Assembly: GCA_902776435.1 (NCBI GenBank)
Contig: CACYQB010000011.1
Coordinates: forward strand, 62,001-126,000
Origin: an uncultured Bacteroidales bacterium
Lineage (GTDB): Bacteria; Bacteroidota; Bacteroidia; Bacteroidales; Muribaculaceae
DNA length: 64,000 bases
Reading direction: 5' to 3'
Shown in pieces: positions 44,926-54,237 of the stretch (the first letter of the stretch is position 1; each line of letters starts with the position of its first letter). A model generated the notes under the pieces. That model saw nothing but the letters and a program-made list of their open reading frames with translations. It had not been told where the DNA came from and did no database searches. The position numbers and the translations under genes were made by a program.

Positions 44926-45966
44926 TCAATCTTTATCAGTTACCAATCTATTTATTTCTTCGGGTGATATATAATCTTCTTCTCTTCCCCAGATTTTTGC
45001 AAACCGTTGCTGTTCCATCTCTTTCTTAAAATCAACTAGATAATCATGCCATGAGTATTTAGGTTCGTAACCAAGTTCGTTCACTGTCTTCCTAATATCA
45101 AGCACAAACTGCTTCGAACTTCTTTTTTCAGGTCTATATATTATACGCGAAGGATGATCTTTGGGGCTAAATACATCAACAATGCCTTCAATACGTTCCT
45201 TCAATGTACTTCCGCCACTTCCAACATTATAAATACCACCCTCAACGCCAGCAGAAATCGCTTTTTCTATAATCTGCAAAAAATCTTTTATGCAAATTGT
45301 TTCAAGTAAACGATTCGGATCTCCCCATAATTCTATATCTGCACCCCGCATCGCTCGATAAATAAAATATCGGTCTGAAACTAATACTTTTATCCCATCT
45401 GTGAAAGTAAAAGGATTCGGATGATAGAGATAAATCCTCGATAAACGAAAAATAAACCGCTTAATTCCATAAGAGTCATAATAATGCTCTATTATATCAA
45501 CAGCCGCATTTTTAGCTATCACATAAAGCCAATGGTCTCCGTTAGGGACCTTTCTTTGCGAATCTGCAGGAATAGGTACTTTTGTCCCAAACAAATAATT
45601 GATATCAAAAAGAGTTTGTGGAAATAAGATTCTGTCGGCTCCCACCTTGCGGGTATACTCTAATACATTGAGTGTCCCCTGAATAATAGACTGTACATAG
45701 ATAGAGCCATTAAAGCCCTCCATGACCGCTGGAAGCATTCCAGCAAAATGCACAACTGCAAATATATCTTTTTGTGGCAATAAATCAAACTCGTCCACAT
45801 TAGTAATATCCACTGAATAGTAAGGAATACTATAATCAGCAAAAAAACCATTATCTCTTTTACGATGACCTACTGCTATTATATCATATCCAAGGCCCTT
45901 CAAGTAAGTAGATATATGGGCACCTAAATTGCCCGTTGCTCCAAAAACAACAATCTTTTTGTCCAT
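44926..45966 (-). CDS. NAD-dependent epimerase/dehydratase
   Basis: A 346-residue extended SDR protein: IVVFGATGNLGAHIS binds NAD(P) (about 5-19), and the middle has the FPQTLFDIN and DHWLYVIAKNA segments, where YVIAK supplies the Tyr-xxx-Lys pair. The second half binds a nucleotide sugar (YNVGSGGSTLKERI). It probably epimerises or reduces a nucleotide-linked keto sugar. The gene is distinctly AT-rich, as are its upstream neighbours, and overlaps closely in spacing (four bases after the ATP-grasp gene). Confidence 0.82.
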   Translation of the reverse strand: MDKKIVVFGATGNLGAHISTYLKGLGYDIIAVGHRKRDNGFFADYSIPYYSVDITNVDEFDLLPQKDIFAVVHFAGMLPAVMEGFNGSIYVQSIIQGTLNVLEYTRKVGADRILFPQTLFDINYLFGTKVPIPADSQRKVPNGDHWLYVIAKNAAVDIIEHYYDSYGIKRFIFRLSRIYLYHPNPFTFTDGIKVLVSDRYFIYRAMRGADIELWGDPNRLLETICIKDFLQIIEKAISAGVEGGIYNVGSGGSTLKERIEGIVDVFSPKDHPSRIIYRPEKRSSKQFVLDIRKTVNELGYEPKYSWHDYLVDFKKEMEQQRFAKIWGREEDYISPEEINRLVTDKD

Positions 45967-45970
45967 AAAA

Positions 45971-47080
45971 TCACATATTTGGTGTTACCTTATATTTTGC
46001 TTTATATATCAAATAGCCATTTCTTTCATAATTTGAATGGCTTTCTTTTAAATCTGTTGAAAATACGTTCTTCTCCACAAGCCATTCTTTCCCATCAGCA
46101 TTAACGAAGAACGGCAACAAGTTTGAGGTCTGTTTTGTCAAATAATAAATTCCAGCGTAAAATGGTTCTGAAATTCTAACAGGTTCAACGAATTGATTCA
46201 GGGCAACATCGATAATGCACTTTAAGTAATCAACACCCGAACTCATAAATACGAGCTTATTTGATATATCATCACCTCCTCCTCGAAGATTGGCTTCAAT
46301 TAGATACAACTCATCCCCGTTGTATTTTACTTCAATATGTGATGCGCCATTAGTATAACCTATTCTCTCAAGTAACTCAGGTATTACCGTCTCTATTTTA
46401 CACCGCATCTCAGTAGTAACATTAGCTGGCTGATGATGGCCAAGCTCTACGAAATGAGGAGCAGAAGAGCTGTCTTTATCTGTAATCTGAATTACGTAAT
46501 GCCTACCATGAAAAGAGATGCTTTCAATTGACAACTCTTTTCCTTCAACAAACTCCTCTACAACTATATCAGAGGCGCATTCATTTGATGCATAGCTAAT
46601 TGCATCCTTAAATTCAGATTCGTTGCGAGCAAATGACACACCGCTTTTACTATTTCCTTTGCATGGCTTAACAACACATGGATATATATGACGATCCTCG
46701 CCTTCAAACTTATAATATCTCGGGGACTTCAGACCTTTAATTGATTTAGCCAAAGATCTAACATAATACTTATCACATAACGACACTAGAGTCTTATATG
46801 GTGTCCCATTTAAATGCAATTTTTCACATAGATAAGCAACAACTTCCGTAGTACTATCAGAAGCATTTGAAACGACCCCATCAACTCCTATCGTCTTACA
46901 TATCTCAACAATTCTATCCATCTCATAAATAGATATTGGATAGAAATGGTTAACAACATTCTTACATATTGCCCCATCTTGCCAAGCAAAGCAAAAAGTT
47001 TCGAGGCCTAGTTCCTTCGACTTTTCACAAAGTGGGTATTGTCCAATAGAAGCACCAATAATAGCTAGTTTTTTCCCCAT
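45971..47080 (-). CDS. ATP-grasp ligase, second of a tandem pair
   Basis: The 369-residue cytosolic protein has an ATP-grasp layout: N-terminal Rossmann-like part (KLAIIGASIGQYPLCEKSKE, core LAIIGASIGQYPLC), then PCVVKPCKGNSKSGVS (ATP-binding lysines, about 135-150), VVEEFVEGKELSIES and the metal-binding YLIEANLRGGGDDISN. Such enzymes join a carboxylate to an amine or thiol through an acyl phosphate. It follows a similar gene by 43 bases. Sequence is AT-rich compared with the chromosome around it. The substrates are unknown. Confidence 0.8.
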   Translation of the reverse strand: MGKKLAIIGASIGQYPLCEKSKELGLETFCFAWQDGAICKNVVNHFYPISIYEMDRIVEICKTIGVDGVVSNASDSTTEVVAYLCEKLHLNGTPYKTLVSLCDKYYVRSLAKSIKGLKSPRYYKFEGEDRHIYPCVVKPCKGNSKSGVSFARNESEFKDAISYASNECASDIVVEEFVEGKELSIESISFHGRHYVIQITDKDSSSAPHFVELGHHQPANVTTEMRCKIETVIPELLERIGYTNGASHIEVKYNGDELYLIEANLRGGGDDISNKLVFMSSGVDYLKCIIDVALNQFVEPVRISEPFYAGIYYLTKQTSNLLPFFVNADGKEWLVEKNVFSTDLKESHSNYERNGYLIYKAKYKVTPNM

Positions 47081-47123
47081 CTAACACCTTAAGTAAATGC
47101 ATCAAATGATTTCTGAGTGTCAC

Positions 47124-48260
47124 TCACGATACTACAACTTTCACGCCTTGTTTGGCTTGTTGGATGATGATGCTCACATCCTCGTGGGAATTGGCTTTCA
47201 ATGCCAACGTGCCGATGGCCATGTTGGCTCCAGTGAAAGTTTCAACTTTAGTTCCAGGCTTTATCCACAAATCTTCTTCGACGATATGTAGCCTCAATTC
47301 TGGAGCAATCTCTAATTTTGAGAAAGTACCTGACTGATTAGCATGAAGAATGATTTCCACTATATGCTGTCTTGTCTGGTCCATACCCTTCTCGGCGAGA
47401 CGATTGCCACCAGCTCTGGGCGAGACCTCCATGATGTAGGCTTTGCCATTCGTACACAAGCGCGTCTCTATGTTATACAAGCCTGTTCTCATATTCAATA
47501 ACGTCATCAGTCGTTGCAGTTCAGACCGCAGTTCATCTAGCACTTCTAGTGGCATTGATGATGGCCAGCTATATGCTGCAGGAGTATATTCATTTTCAGC
47601 ATCCTCATCAAAATATTGATTATTGAAGGTGCAAAACACCAGATTTCCATCAACTGAAAAACTGTCAGTATCAGAAGATGAGCCATCTTTCTCAAGGAAG
47701 TCTTCAATGATGAAGTGGCGGGAGGGGGAGCAGTCGAGGGCATGGGCGATGGCAGCGGAGAGGTCGGCGGGGTCGTCGACACGGGTGACGCCTTTGCTGC
47801 CGGCGCTATCCACGGGCTTGACGATGACGGGCCAGTTGAAATAGTTGATATCCTTCAGGGCGTCGTCACCCTCGTTATAGCCGCGCGCATTTGGCACGTT
47901 GAATCCGTTGTCTGCCAGAAACTTGCGGAATTTAGATTTATCTTGCAGAATGCATGCGGCCTCATAGCTGCACTGGAACGGCAGGCCCATCTTTTCGGCC
48001 GTATAAGCCGCTGCCACAACTCCTGGGTCAACGGCAAAAGACATGATACCGTCAATCTGCAACCGCTGAGCAACTTCAAGCACCGCCTCCTTGTCAATGA
48101 TACTCACGTTATGATACTCGTCGCTATACTTATGGGCAATATTGCTAGGCAGATAGTCCACAGTAATGACGTGGATATCATGGCGATGTGCCGCCTCGAT
48201 GACTGGCAACAGGTAGCGCAGGCCACCCAACAACATGAGTTTCTTTTTGGTTTGAGTCAT
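47124..48260 (-). CDS. ATP-grasp ligase, first of a tandem pair
   Basis: The 378-residue protein starts KKKLMLLGGLRYLLPVIEAA, trimmed to LMLLGGLRYLLPVI, and has VIVKPVDSAGSKGVTRV (ATP-binding), FIIEDFLEKDGSSSDTDSF (hinge) and YIMEVSPRAGGNRLAE (metal ligands). It resembles carboxylate-amine ligases of the PurK/biotin carboxylase superfamily. It begins five bases after the DegT aminotransferase stop, suggesting that it couples an acid to the amino group made by that enzyme; this is inferred from order alone. Confidence 0.82.
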   Translation of the reverse strand: MTQTKKKLMLLGGLRYLLPVIEAAHRHDIHVITVDYLPSNIAHKYSDEYHNVSIIDKEAVLEVAQRLQIDGIMSFAVDPGVVAAAYTAEKMGLPFQCSYEAACILQDKSKFRKFLADNGFNVPNARGYNEGDDALKDINYFNWPVIVKPVDSAGSKGVTRVDDPADLSAAIAHALDCSPSRHFIIEDFLEKDGSSSDTDSFSVDGNLVFCTFNNQYFDEDAENEYTPAAYSWPSSMPLEVLDELRSELQRLMTLLNMRTGLYNIETRLCTNGKAYIMEVSPRAGGNRLAEKGMDQTRQHIVEIILHANQSGTFSKLEIAPELRLHIVEEDLWIKPGTKVETFTGANMAIGTLALKANSHEDVSIIIQQAKQGVKVVVS

Positions 48261-48265
48261 GAGAT

Positions 48266-49378
48266 TTATCTTTTCAAAATCGCATCGATAACGCGTTGTT
48301 GATCGGCGTCGGTGAGTTCGTGGTGGATGGGGAGGCAGATGACGGCGTCGGCCATGCGGGTGGCGTTAGGCAGGTTCTCACGGGTGGAGCTCGGTAGGCC
48401 TCGGTAGGTCGAGAAGCTGCTGATGAGCGGATAGAAGTAGCGGCGGGCGAGAATGCCCTGGTCGCGCATCTTGAAATATAGTTCATCGCGCGTCATACCA
48501 TACTTCTCGGCATCCACAAAGATGGGGAAGTAGCCGTAGTTATGACGTACACCAGGCATATCGTCCCAGAATGTGATTCCTTCAACTGAACGGAGCACCT
48601 CACGATATCGGACAGCAATCTGACGGCGCGACTTGATGGCCGCGTCCACCTGACGAAGGTTGAGCAGACCGAAGGCTGCCCTCATTTCATCCATCTTGCC
48701 ATTGATGCCCGGAGCAACGACCTCGGTTTCGCCGGCAAAGCCGAAATTCTTGAGGTAATCGATGCGTTCTTTCATCTTGGCGTCACGAACAACAAGTGCC
48801 CCACCCTCGGTCGTACCAAAGACCTTAGTGCCGTGGAAACTCAGCGTGGACATATCACCTTCCTCAAGGATACTCCTACCGTCCACCTCAATTCCGAACG
48901 CATGAGCAGCATCATAGATGACCCGAAGGCCATACTTGTCGGCAATCGCCTGAATCTCCTTAGTGCGACACGGCTTGCCATACACATGCACGGGCATGAT
49001 GGCTGTCGTGCGCGGTGTGATGGCCGACTCAATCCTATCAGGATCAATGCCACCTGTCGCCAAGTCGATATCGACAAACACCGGCTTGATGCCATTCCAC
49101 CACAGCGAGTGGGTGGTCGCCACAAAGCTATAGGGGGTCGTAATCACTTCTCCGCTGATGTTCAACGCCTGCAGAGCTGTGATAAGCGGCAATGTGCCGT
49201 TAGTGAACACGCTTATATACGGAACCTTGAGGTACTCGCATAGGGCGGCTTCAAACCGTTGATGAAATTCGCCGTTATTGGTCACCCACTTGCGGTCCCA
49301 AATCTCCTGAAGCATCTGATGAAATTCATCAAGATCGGGCAGCAACGGCGATGTTACCGTGATAATATCCTTTTCCAT
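48266..49378 (-). CDS. DegT/DnrJ/EryC1/StrS sugar aminotransferase
   Basis: The 370-residue PLP enzyme has TPYSFVATTHSLWW (about 81-94), DAAHAFG with PLP-binding Asp156 and the internal aldimine lysine K185 in SFHGTKVFGTTEGGA. The lysine rules out an RfbH-type 3-dehydratase, which has His there. It transaminates a nucleotide-linked keto sugar, giving a 3- or 4-amino sugar; the sequence style (VHVYGKPC, WVTNNGEFH) resembles VioA/FdtB-type enzymes. The two ATP-grasp genes follow immediately. Confidence 0.9.
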   Translation of the reverse strand: MEKDIITVTSPLLPDLDEFHQMLQEIWDRKWVTNNGEFHQRFEAALCEYLKVPYISVFTNGTLPLITALQALNISGEVITTPYSFVATTHSLWWNGIKPVFVDIDLATGGIDPDRIESAITPRTTAIMPVHVYGKPCRTKEIQAIADKYGLRVIYDAAHAFGIEVDGRSILEEGDMSTLSFHGTKVFGTTEGGALVVRDAKMKERIDYLKNFGFAGETEVVAPGINGKMDEMRAAFGLLNLRQVDAAIKSRRQIAVRYREVLRSVEGITFWDDMPGVRHNYGYFPIFVDAEKYGMTRDELYFKMRDQGILARRYFYPLISSFSTYRGLPSSTRENLPNATRMADAVICLPIHHELTDADQQRVIDAILKR

Positions 49379-49463
49379 AAAAATTAATTAAATACTACTC
49401 AACTAAAGGACTAAGTATCCTAACCATTTTTCAAATGGTACTATCTTCAGTTCAATTTCTTAC

Positions 49464-50486
49464 CTAATAACCCAGTTTGTTCCTTACAATCATCACCAGG
49501 AATTTGTAAAGTTTCATAAAGAGACATAATTTGACAAAAATCAACCGCTTATTCAAACTCAATCCTGAAGACTTTGAAAGTATGTCATGTGCAACCACAT
49601 CATGACACAATAAACTATTTAAAGCATTTACGACTGACGAAGAGTCCATTGCCTTATTTTTGCACAAGCTGACTACGAGTGTATCTAAATTGTATAGTGA
49701 TGCGTTAGCGTTTGCCAAAGACTCCATACGACTTACCGCTCTTTTTTCTCGCTCAATGTACAAACGCCGAGTTTTGTCCCAAAAGTCTTTTCCATCAAAG
49801 TTATTGAATACGTTTGCCGTGATTGACCCCGAGTTGGCAAAATAATTATAAATCACTTGATCATCAACATAGAGACGTTCGCAATGATCAATCACATCGA
49901 TATTGAACAATTGGTCTTCCCAAGGCTTGACATCTTCTAATAATTTTATACCATGATTTATCAAGATACTCCGCCGATAAACGTGCTTCCACATGAAACC
50001 ATGCAGTCGGTCCTTGCCTTTTAAAAAGCCAAATGCTTGAGGTCGAATAACATTTATAATTTGTTCTCCCTCATAAACGCCAGGTGAGTAAGGCGGCAAA
50101 TGCGTGCTTACCTCCTCGCCAACATGAACATTATAGGCTGTGATATAGAGATCGCAATCATATTGCTTTATTACCTCAATAGCCCTATCATATCCCCCAG
50201 GCTCAAGATAATCATCAGAGTCACTAAAGCCTATATAATCACCATCACTCTCTCGAATGCCAAGCATACGGGCTCCAATGTATCCGATATTATCCTTGAT
50301 TGTCCGCACAACAAAGCGTGGGTCCTTTTGGGCATATTCAGCACAGATTTCACCACAACAATCGGGTGAGCCATTATCGATGAGAAAGAACTCCAGTTCT
50401 GGGCTTTTAAGAGCCATCATGGAGTCCAATAAGCGCGGCAAGTCCTTCTCGGCCTTATAAATCGTTGTGATGATACTTACTTTCAT
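49464..50486 (-). CDS. Family 2 glycosyltransferase
   Basis: The 340-residue GT-A enzyme starts VSIITTIYKAEKDLPRLLDS and has FFLIDNGSPDCCGEIC, then GFSDSDDYLEPGGYD, where the SDSDD provides the metal-binding acidic pair (about residues 90-95). It adds a sugar to the growing repeat unit. It ends 85 bases upstream of the aminotransferase, the largest gap in this part of the operon. Confidence 0.9.
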   Translation of the reverse strand: MKVSIITTIYKAEKDLPRLLDSMMALKSPELEFFLIDNGSPDCCGEICAEYAQKDPRFVVRTIKDNIGYIGARMLGIRESDGDYIGFSDSDDYLEPGGYDRAIEVIKQYDCDLYITAYNVHVGEEVSTHLPPYSPGVYEGEQIINVIRPQAFGFLKGKDRLHGFMWKHVYRRSILINHGIKLLEDVKPWEDQLFNIDVIDHCERLYVDDQVIYNYFANSGSITANVFNNFDGKDFWDKTRRLYIEREKRAVSRMESLANANASLYNLDTLVVSLCKNKAMDSSSVVNALNSLLCHDVVAHDILSKSSGLSLNKRLIFVKLCLFMKLYKFLVMIVRNKLGY

Positions 50487-50528
50487 TTTAATCTGTTCTC
50501 ACTCGCATGGAGGTGTTATGGCGAGAAT

Positions 50529-51281
50529 CTACTGCAGGCCGTTTGCCTCTACAAATTGAATGACTCGCTGCAGATCAGCGGGCGTGTCCACAGCAATCGT
50601 CTCACTATCCACCTCGATATACTGGACATGATAACCATTTTCAATGAAACGGAGTATCTCAATGTCTTCAACCGATTCTATCTTGGCTTTGCCATATTTC
50701 TTGCCAAAATCACAATAGAATTTTAATGCCTGAGGTGTGAAGCCATAGACACAGACTTGTTTATAATAGTCCACATTGATATTCCCCTTAGGGAATGGAG
50801 CAGCTGCGCGGGTCAAGAAGATGCCACGCCCATCGGCAGCAGCGATAACCTTAGGTACCGTGACATTGATTAAATCTACTGGATCTTTAATCTTGGTCAT
50901 CAGATTGGTCACCTGAATATCAGTGTCCGAATCGTTCAAGAATGGCTCAATCGCCTTGACGATTGTCGCCGGCTCGATAAGCGGTTCATCCCCTTGGATA
51001 TTGACATACAAGTCAGCTGGGATTTTCTCGGCCACCTCTCCCAAGCGATCAGTGCCTGTGCGATGAGATGTTGAGGTCATAACCACAGGAATATGCCGTA
51101 CGGCGCACGCGTCATAGATTCGCTTGTCATCGGTAGCAACATAGACCTCGTCAAGTTGTTCTACTTTTTTAGCCTGCAGATAAACACGCTCAATCATCAG
51201 CTTGCCGCATATCTCTGCAAGGGGTTTGCCCTCAAAACGAGAAGACTGGTATCTAGCCGGAATAACAGCTATAATTTTCAT
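50529..51281 (-). CDS. kdsB: KdsB-type CMP-sugar synthetase
   Basis: The 250-residue enzyme has the Kdo cytidylyltransferase signature: IPARYQSSRFEGKPLAEI (about 7-24), VATDDKRIYDAC, TSHRTGTDRLGE and NIQGDEPLIEP. KdsB activates Kdo with CTP. Its place here, seven bases after the aldolase fusion and inside a capsule-type operon, suggests that it activates Kdo or a similar 3-deoxy-2-keto acid for the polysaccharide. It may also be the only housekeeping copy; only a genome search can tell. Length is typical. Confidence 0.88.
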   Translation of the reverse strand: MKIIAVIPARYQSSRFEGKPLAEICGKLMIERVYLQAKKVEQLDEVYVATDDKRIYDACAVRHIPVVMTSTSHRTGTDRLGEVAEKIPADLYVNIQGDEPLIEPATIVKAIEPFLNDSDTDIQVTNLMTKIKDPVDLINVTVPKVIAAADGRGIFLTRAAAPFPKGNINVDYYKQVCVYGFTPQALKFYCDFGKKYGKAKIESVEDIEILRFIENGYHVQYIEVDSETIAVDTPADLQRVIQFVEANGLQ

Positions 51282-51288
51282 AATTATC

Positions 51289-52821
51289 TTAGATGAGTTG
51301 ATATATTGATTCGCTCTTTAATGCACTAAACAATGAAGGTGTCAAGGAATAAAGGGCCCCCACATTCTTGGTAAATGTCTCAAACAGTTCCCTGTTTTCA
51401 CTGGTCAGCGTCAGTTCCTTGTCCGAGAGTACCTGCCCGCGATAACCATCGTAGCCCACTATATTCACACGTTTTGACTGTAACTCAATAGCAATTTGGA
51501 GCGCTACGGTTGTACACGAGTCGGCATACCGATTGATAAAAGAGACTTTGGGCAACTCAAATGTGCTCGATTGAGCATAAGTCGGCACATCTGTTCCCAT
51601 CAACCGGGGATAGGGAGGCAACACACAACAGCCTTGAAAATTTTCTTGTGGAACAGTTTTTAGCATCCTCTTGGCCTCATTGCCAACCAACACATAATAT
51701 TTTTTGTTAGAAACATCATCGAACAATGCGGCATGACGCGTGGTCGCAAAAACGATGGCAACATCTGGATGATGACAAAGATAACGCTTGATCGCTTTGA
51801 TATGGGCTCCAACGCTCTGCCCTCCTCCAATGATCAACACTTCCTCACATGAAGGCGCATCAAGCAATGGATAATGGGCATTGTCAGCCACATGAATGCG
51901 TTTATTATCGACTGCCCTGACAATGTTGTTGAAACTATAGACACGATTGGTAACCAGTGCCATGACTTCCTTCTGTGGAATCGAGTTCGCTCCTGAAATC
52001 ATATAGGGCAATGATGTTCCCCAACGGTATTCTTCATGTAAGGGTCTGAAAGCCAAAATCAAATCACCCAACACATTGAAGTCAACTTCAAGGCCTTGCC
52101 TGTTAAGAGTGGTGAGCAGGAGTTCTATATTCAAGTTACCTGCTCCACGGCCCATACCCAAAACTGTTGCATCTACCGAGTCAATACCACAATCAATAGC
52201 AGCCAGAGTATTGGCCAGACCCATCTGGAGATTATTATGGCCATGAAAACCCAACTTACAGTCAAGAATTGTCTTGAGTTTTTCGATAGTTGCGGTTACC
52301 TGATCAGGCATCATGCTGCCAAAAGAATCTACCATGTTGAGAATGGTAGCGACGCCATTTAATTGTGGCATTTTCTCAAACAACCCATCGTATTGATCCC
52401 ACTTAGACATATACATCAAGTTGAACGCGACATCAAAGCCCATCGCTTTCACCTCACGTCCAAGGGCTACTGCACGGTCAAAATTGTCAGGACTGACAGC
52501 CATTCTTACCATGTCTGCCAATCCCTTAATGGGGCCGAGCAGTGAAGGGAGATCACTCACACGCACACTCTTCTCATTGATCATAACCGCAATCTTGCGA
52601 ATCGATTGCCTCCTGATATGTTCAAGAGTAGACGCGGGTGTATATCCAAATTCACCCATATAGTCTTTCTCTGGCAGGTTTCTATATCCCACCTCAATAT
52701 AATCAATGGGCAGTTGATTGACCGCTTCAATGTAAGCATCAACTATAACGGGTCCAAAATCCCAATTAGTATAGTAACCGCCGTCCCGCAGCGTGCAGTC
52801 AAGTATTTGAAACTTGTCCAT
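51289..52821 (-). CDS. DRE-TIM aldolase fused to a C-terminal Rossmann-like domain
   Basis: Residues 1 to about 300 form an HMGL-like DRE-TIM barrel: DCTLRDGGYYTNW (8-20, metal and catalytic Arg-Asp), IEVGYR, and GFHGHNNLQMGLANT with the metal-binding HxH (about 192). This matches the 4-hydroxy-2-oxovalerate aldolase group, which splits or joins a 2-keto acid and an aldehyde. From about residue 325, EEVLIIGGGQSVGAHIKAIKRYL (core VLIIGGGQSVGAH) opens a second domain resembling DUF115/MptE-like proteins. The usual aldolase partner dehydrogenase is absent. It is 63 bases after a stand-alone DUF115 protein and seven before kdsB. Confidence 0.82.
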   Translation of the reverse strand: MDKFQILDCTLRDGGYYTNWDFGPVIVDAYIEAVNQLPIDYIEVGYRNLPEKDYMGEFGYTPASTLEHIRRQSIRKIAVMINEKSVRVSDLPSLLGPIKGLADMVRMAVSPDNFDRAVALGREVKAMGFDVAFNLMYMSKWDQYDGLFEKMPQLNGVATILNMVDSFGSMMPDQVTATIEKLKTILDCKLGFHGHNNLQMGLANTLAAIDCGIDSVDATVLGMGRGAGNLNIELLLTTLNRQGLEVDFNVLGDLILAFRPLHEEYRWGTSLPYMISGANSIPQKEVMALVTNRVYSFNNIVRAVDNKRIHVADNAHYPLLDAPSCEEVLIIGGGQSVGAHIKAIKRYLCHHPDVAIVFATTRHAALFDDVSNKKYYVLVGNEAKRMLKTVPQENFQGCCVLPPYPRLMGTDVPTYAQSSTFELPKVSFINRYADSCTTVALQIAIELQSKRVNIVGYDGYRGQVLSDKELTLTSENRELFETFTKNVGALYSLTPSLFSALKSESIYQLI

Positions 52822-52884
52822 AATCGTAAATTTTAGAAATTGATTCCGACCGAAACCCCAATTGAGTAAAAACGTGTTGGTTCG

Positions 52885-53649
52885 TTATAGAATATCATCG
52901 AGATTCACACGAGGAAATGCTTCCAATCGACCTCCACGTGTAGCATTATACACTTTAAAATTGCTATGGTGCTGGGCGAAACGCTGAGCAGTAATGTAAG
53001 CCATGGTGCTCTCCACGACACGCGGCAGGTTTAACCCGACATTACTGGCCTTAGAGCCTGTAAAATACTCCTTAACACCATCTTTATAAACGGGCACGCC
53101 ATTCTCATCTAAACTAATAGCATAATTATGGTCTATTCCCAAGAGATATACCTCTGTAAATCCCATATAATACGCCAACTGAATAGCACCATAAGTCACA
53201 GTAAATCCTTGGCCAAGAAAACGATTAATTTGAGTACTAAAATCTGCAGTCTTAGGATAGAATTCCTTGTGCCTTAACACAAAGTAGGAAACATCCTCTT
53301 TATCATCAAACAATTTCTTCACATCGATGGGCATGAACTTGCGTCTGCATTGCAGATTTGAAATATCATCCCTGAATTTATCAATCAATTTGGCATCTTG
53401 ATTCATGTAATATACAGGCCGCCAGTCCGTCTGCTCAAATATTTCAAAAATCCTATTCGAGCCTATTGTCACTTCACCATCCAGCTTTTCCAAGTCATTG
53501 ACAGTCAAGCTAGGGCCAGTACCAACGATGAAACAACGCTGACCAGAATGAATGCCTTTATAACGTGTCAATTCCTCGCAAACCGATCGATTTGAGAGGT
53601 ACTGGCGAGCAGAGATAATCCTTGATTTCAAGTTCTCAATTGACTTCAT
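52885..53649 (-). CDS. DUF115/Maf-like protein
   Basis: The 254-residue cytosolic protein has CFIVGTGPSLTVNDLE (about 38-53), TIGSNRIFEIF, TYGAIQLAYYMGFTEVYLLG (core AIQLAYYMGFTEVYLLGIDH) and ends VYNATRGGRLEAFPRV, the arrangement of the DUF115/6-hydroxymethylpterin kinase MptE-like family. Relatives called Maf are tied to transfer of CMP-activated nonulosonic acids onto flagellin. Here, next to a CMP-sugar synthetase, a transfer role is an inference. Its start overlaps the cupin epimerase stop by four bases (ATGA), so the two are translationally coupled. Confidence 0.78.
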   Translation of the reverse strand: MKSIENLKSRIISARQYLSNRSVCEELTRYKGIHSGQRCFIVGTGPSLTVNDLEKLDGEVTIGSNRIFEIFEQTDWRPVYYMNQDAKLIDKFRDDISNLQCRRKFMPIDVKKLFDDKEDVSYFVLRHKEFYPKTADFSTQINRFLGQGFTVTYGAIQLAYYMGFTEVYLLGIDHNYAISLDENGVPVYKDGVKEYFTGSKASNVGLNLPRVVESTMAYITAQRFAQHHSNFKVYNATRGGRLEAFPRVNLDDIL

Positions 53650-54218
53650 AACAGTTCAAGTTGTGAATAGTCTTTAAAACTCATTAAGTTGAGATCTTTT
53701 TCGCTGATAATTAGGTTCTGTTCTCCTCCGATTTCTTCAAAAGGCCACTCTATTGCCAAATCGGGATCATTATACATGATGCCGGAATCACCTTCTCCGT
53801 AGAACACCTCGTCACACTTGTAGCTGACTATCGAGTCCTCAATCACTAGATAGCCATGGCCAAAGTACTGAGGCACCAACAAGGACAAGGTATTATCCCC
53901 AGTGAGATGGAAACCGCGCCACTGACCATAGGTGGGTGAATCTGGACGTAAATCAGCAATCACATCATAGACATGACCATTGACGCACCTGACGAGCTTG
54001 GCCTGTTGCTTTACCAGTTGGAAATGCAAGGCACGGATAACCCCTTTCTTGGAGACTGTATAAAATACTTCTTTCAAGTCATGGTCTATGCCGTTGGCCA
54101 TGAAAGTGTCAATGTTGTAATCCTTAATAAAGCCGCCGCGATTATCGGTGGCATGGAAACTCTTGATGAGATAGGCCCCTTTAAGGTCCAACTCTTGAAA
54201 CTCAAACTTTTGTATCAT
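53646..54218 (-). CDS. RfbC-like cupin nucleotide-sugar 3,5-epimerase
   Basis: The 190-residue protein resembles dTDP-4-dehydrorhamnose 3,5-epimerase: FHATDNRGGFIKDYN, GVIRALHFQLVKQQAKLV with the catalytic His (about residue 65), VYDVIADLRPDSPTYGQW and VPQYFGHGYLV. Because rfbF and rfbG are just upstream and no dTDP-glucose genes are present, its substrate is more likely CDP-4-keto-6-deoxyglucose than the dTDP form. Related CDP-sugar 5-epimerases exist (AscE type). Confidence 0.85.
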   Translation of the reverse strand: MIQKFEFQELDLKGAYLIKSFHATDNRGGFIKDYNIDTFMANGIDHDLKEVFYTVSKKGVIRALHFQLVKQQAKLVRCVNGHVYDVIADLRPDSPTYGQWRGFHLTGDNTLSLLVPQYFGHGYLVIEDSIVSYKCDEVFYGEGDSGIMYNDPDLAIEWPFEEIGGEQNLIISEKDLNLMSFKDYSQLELL

Positions 54219-54237
54219 GGTAACCCATTATATTCCA

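Noticed and set aside
48266-49378. RfbH (CDP-4-keto-6-deoxyglucose 3-dehydratase)
   Set aside because: The PLP lysine is present (GTKVFG) and the iron-sulfur cysteines expected for RfbH are not seen; it is an aminotransferase.
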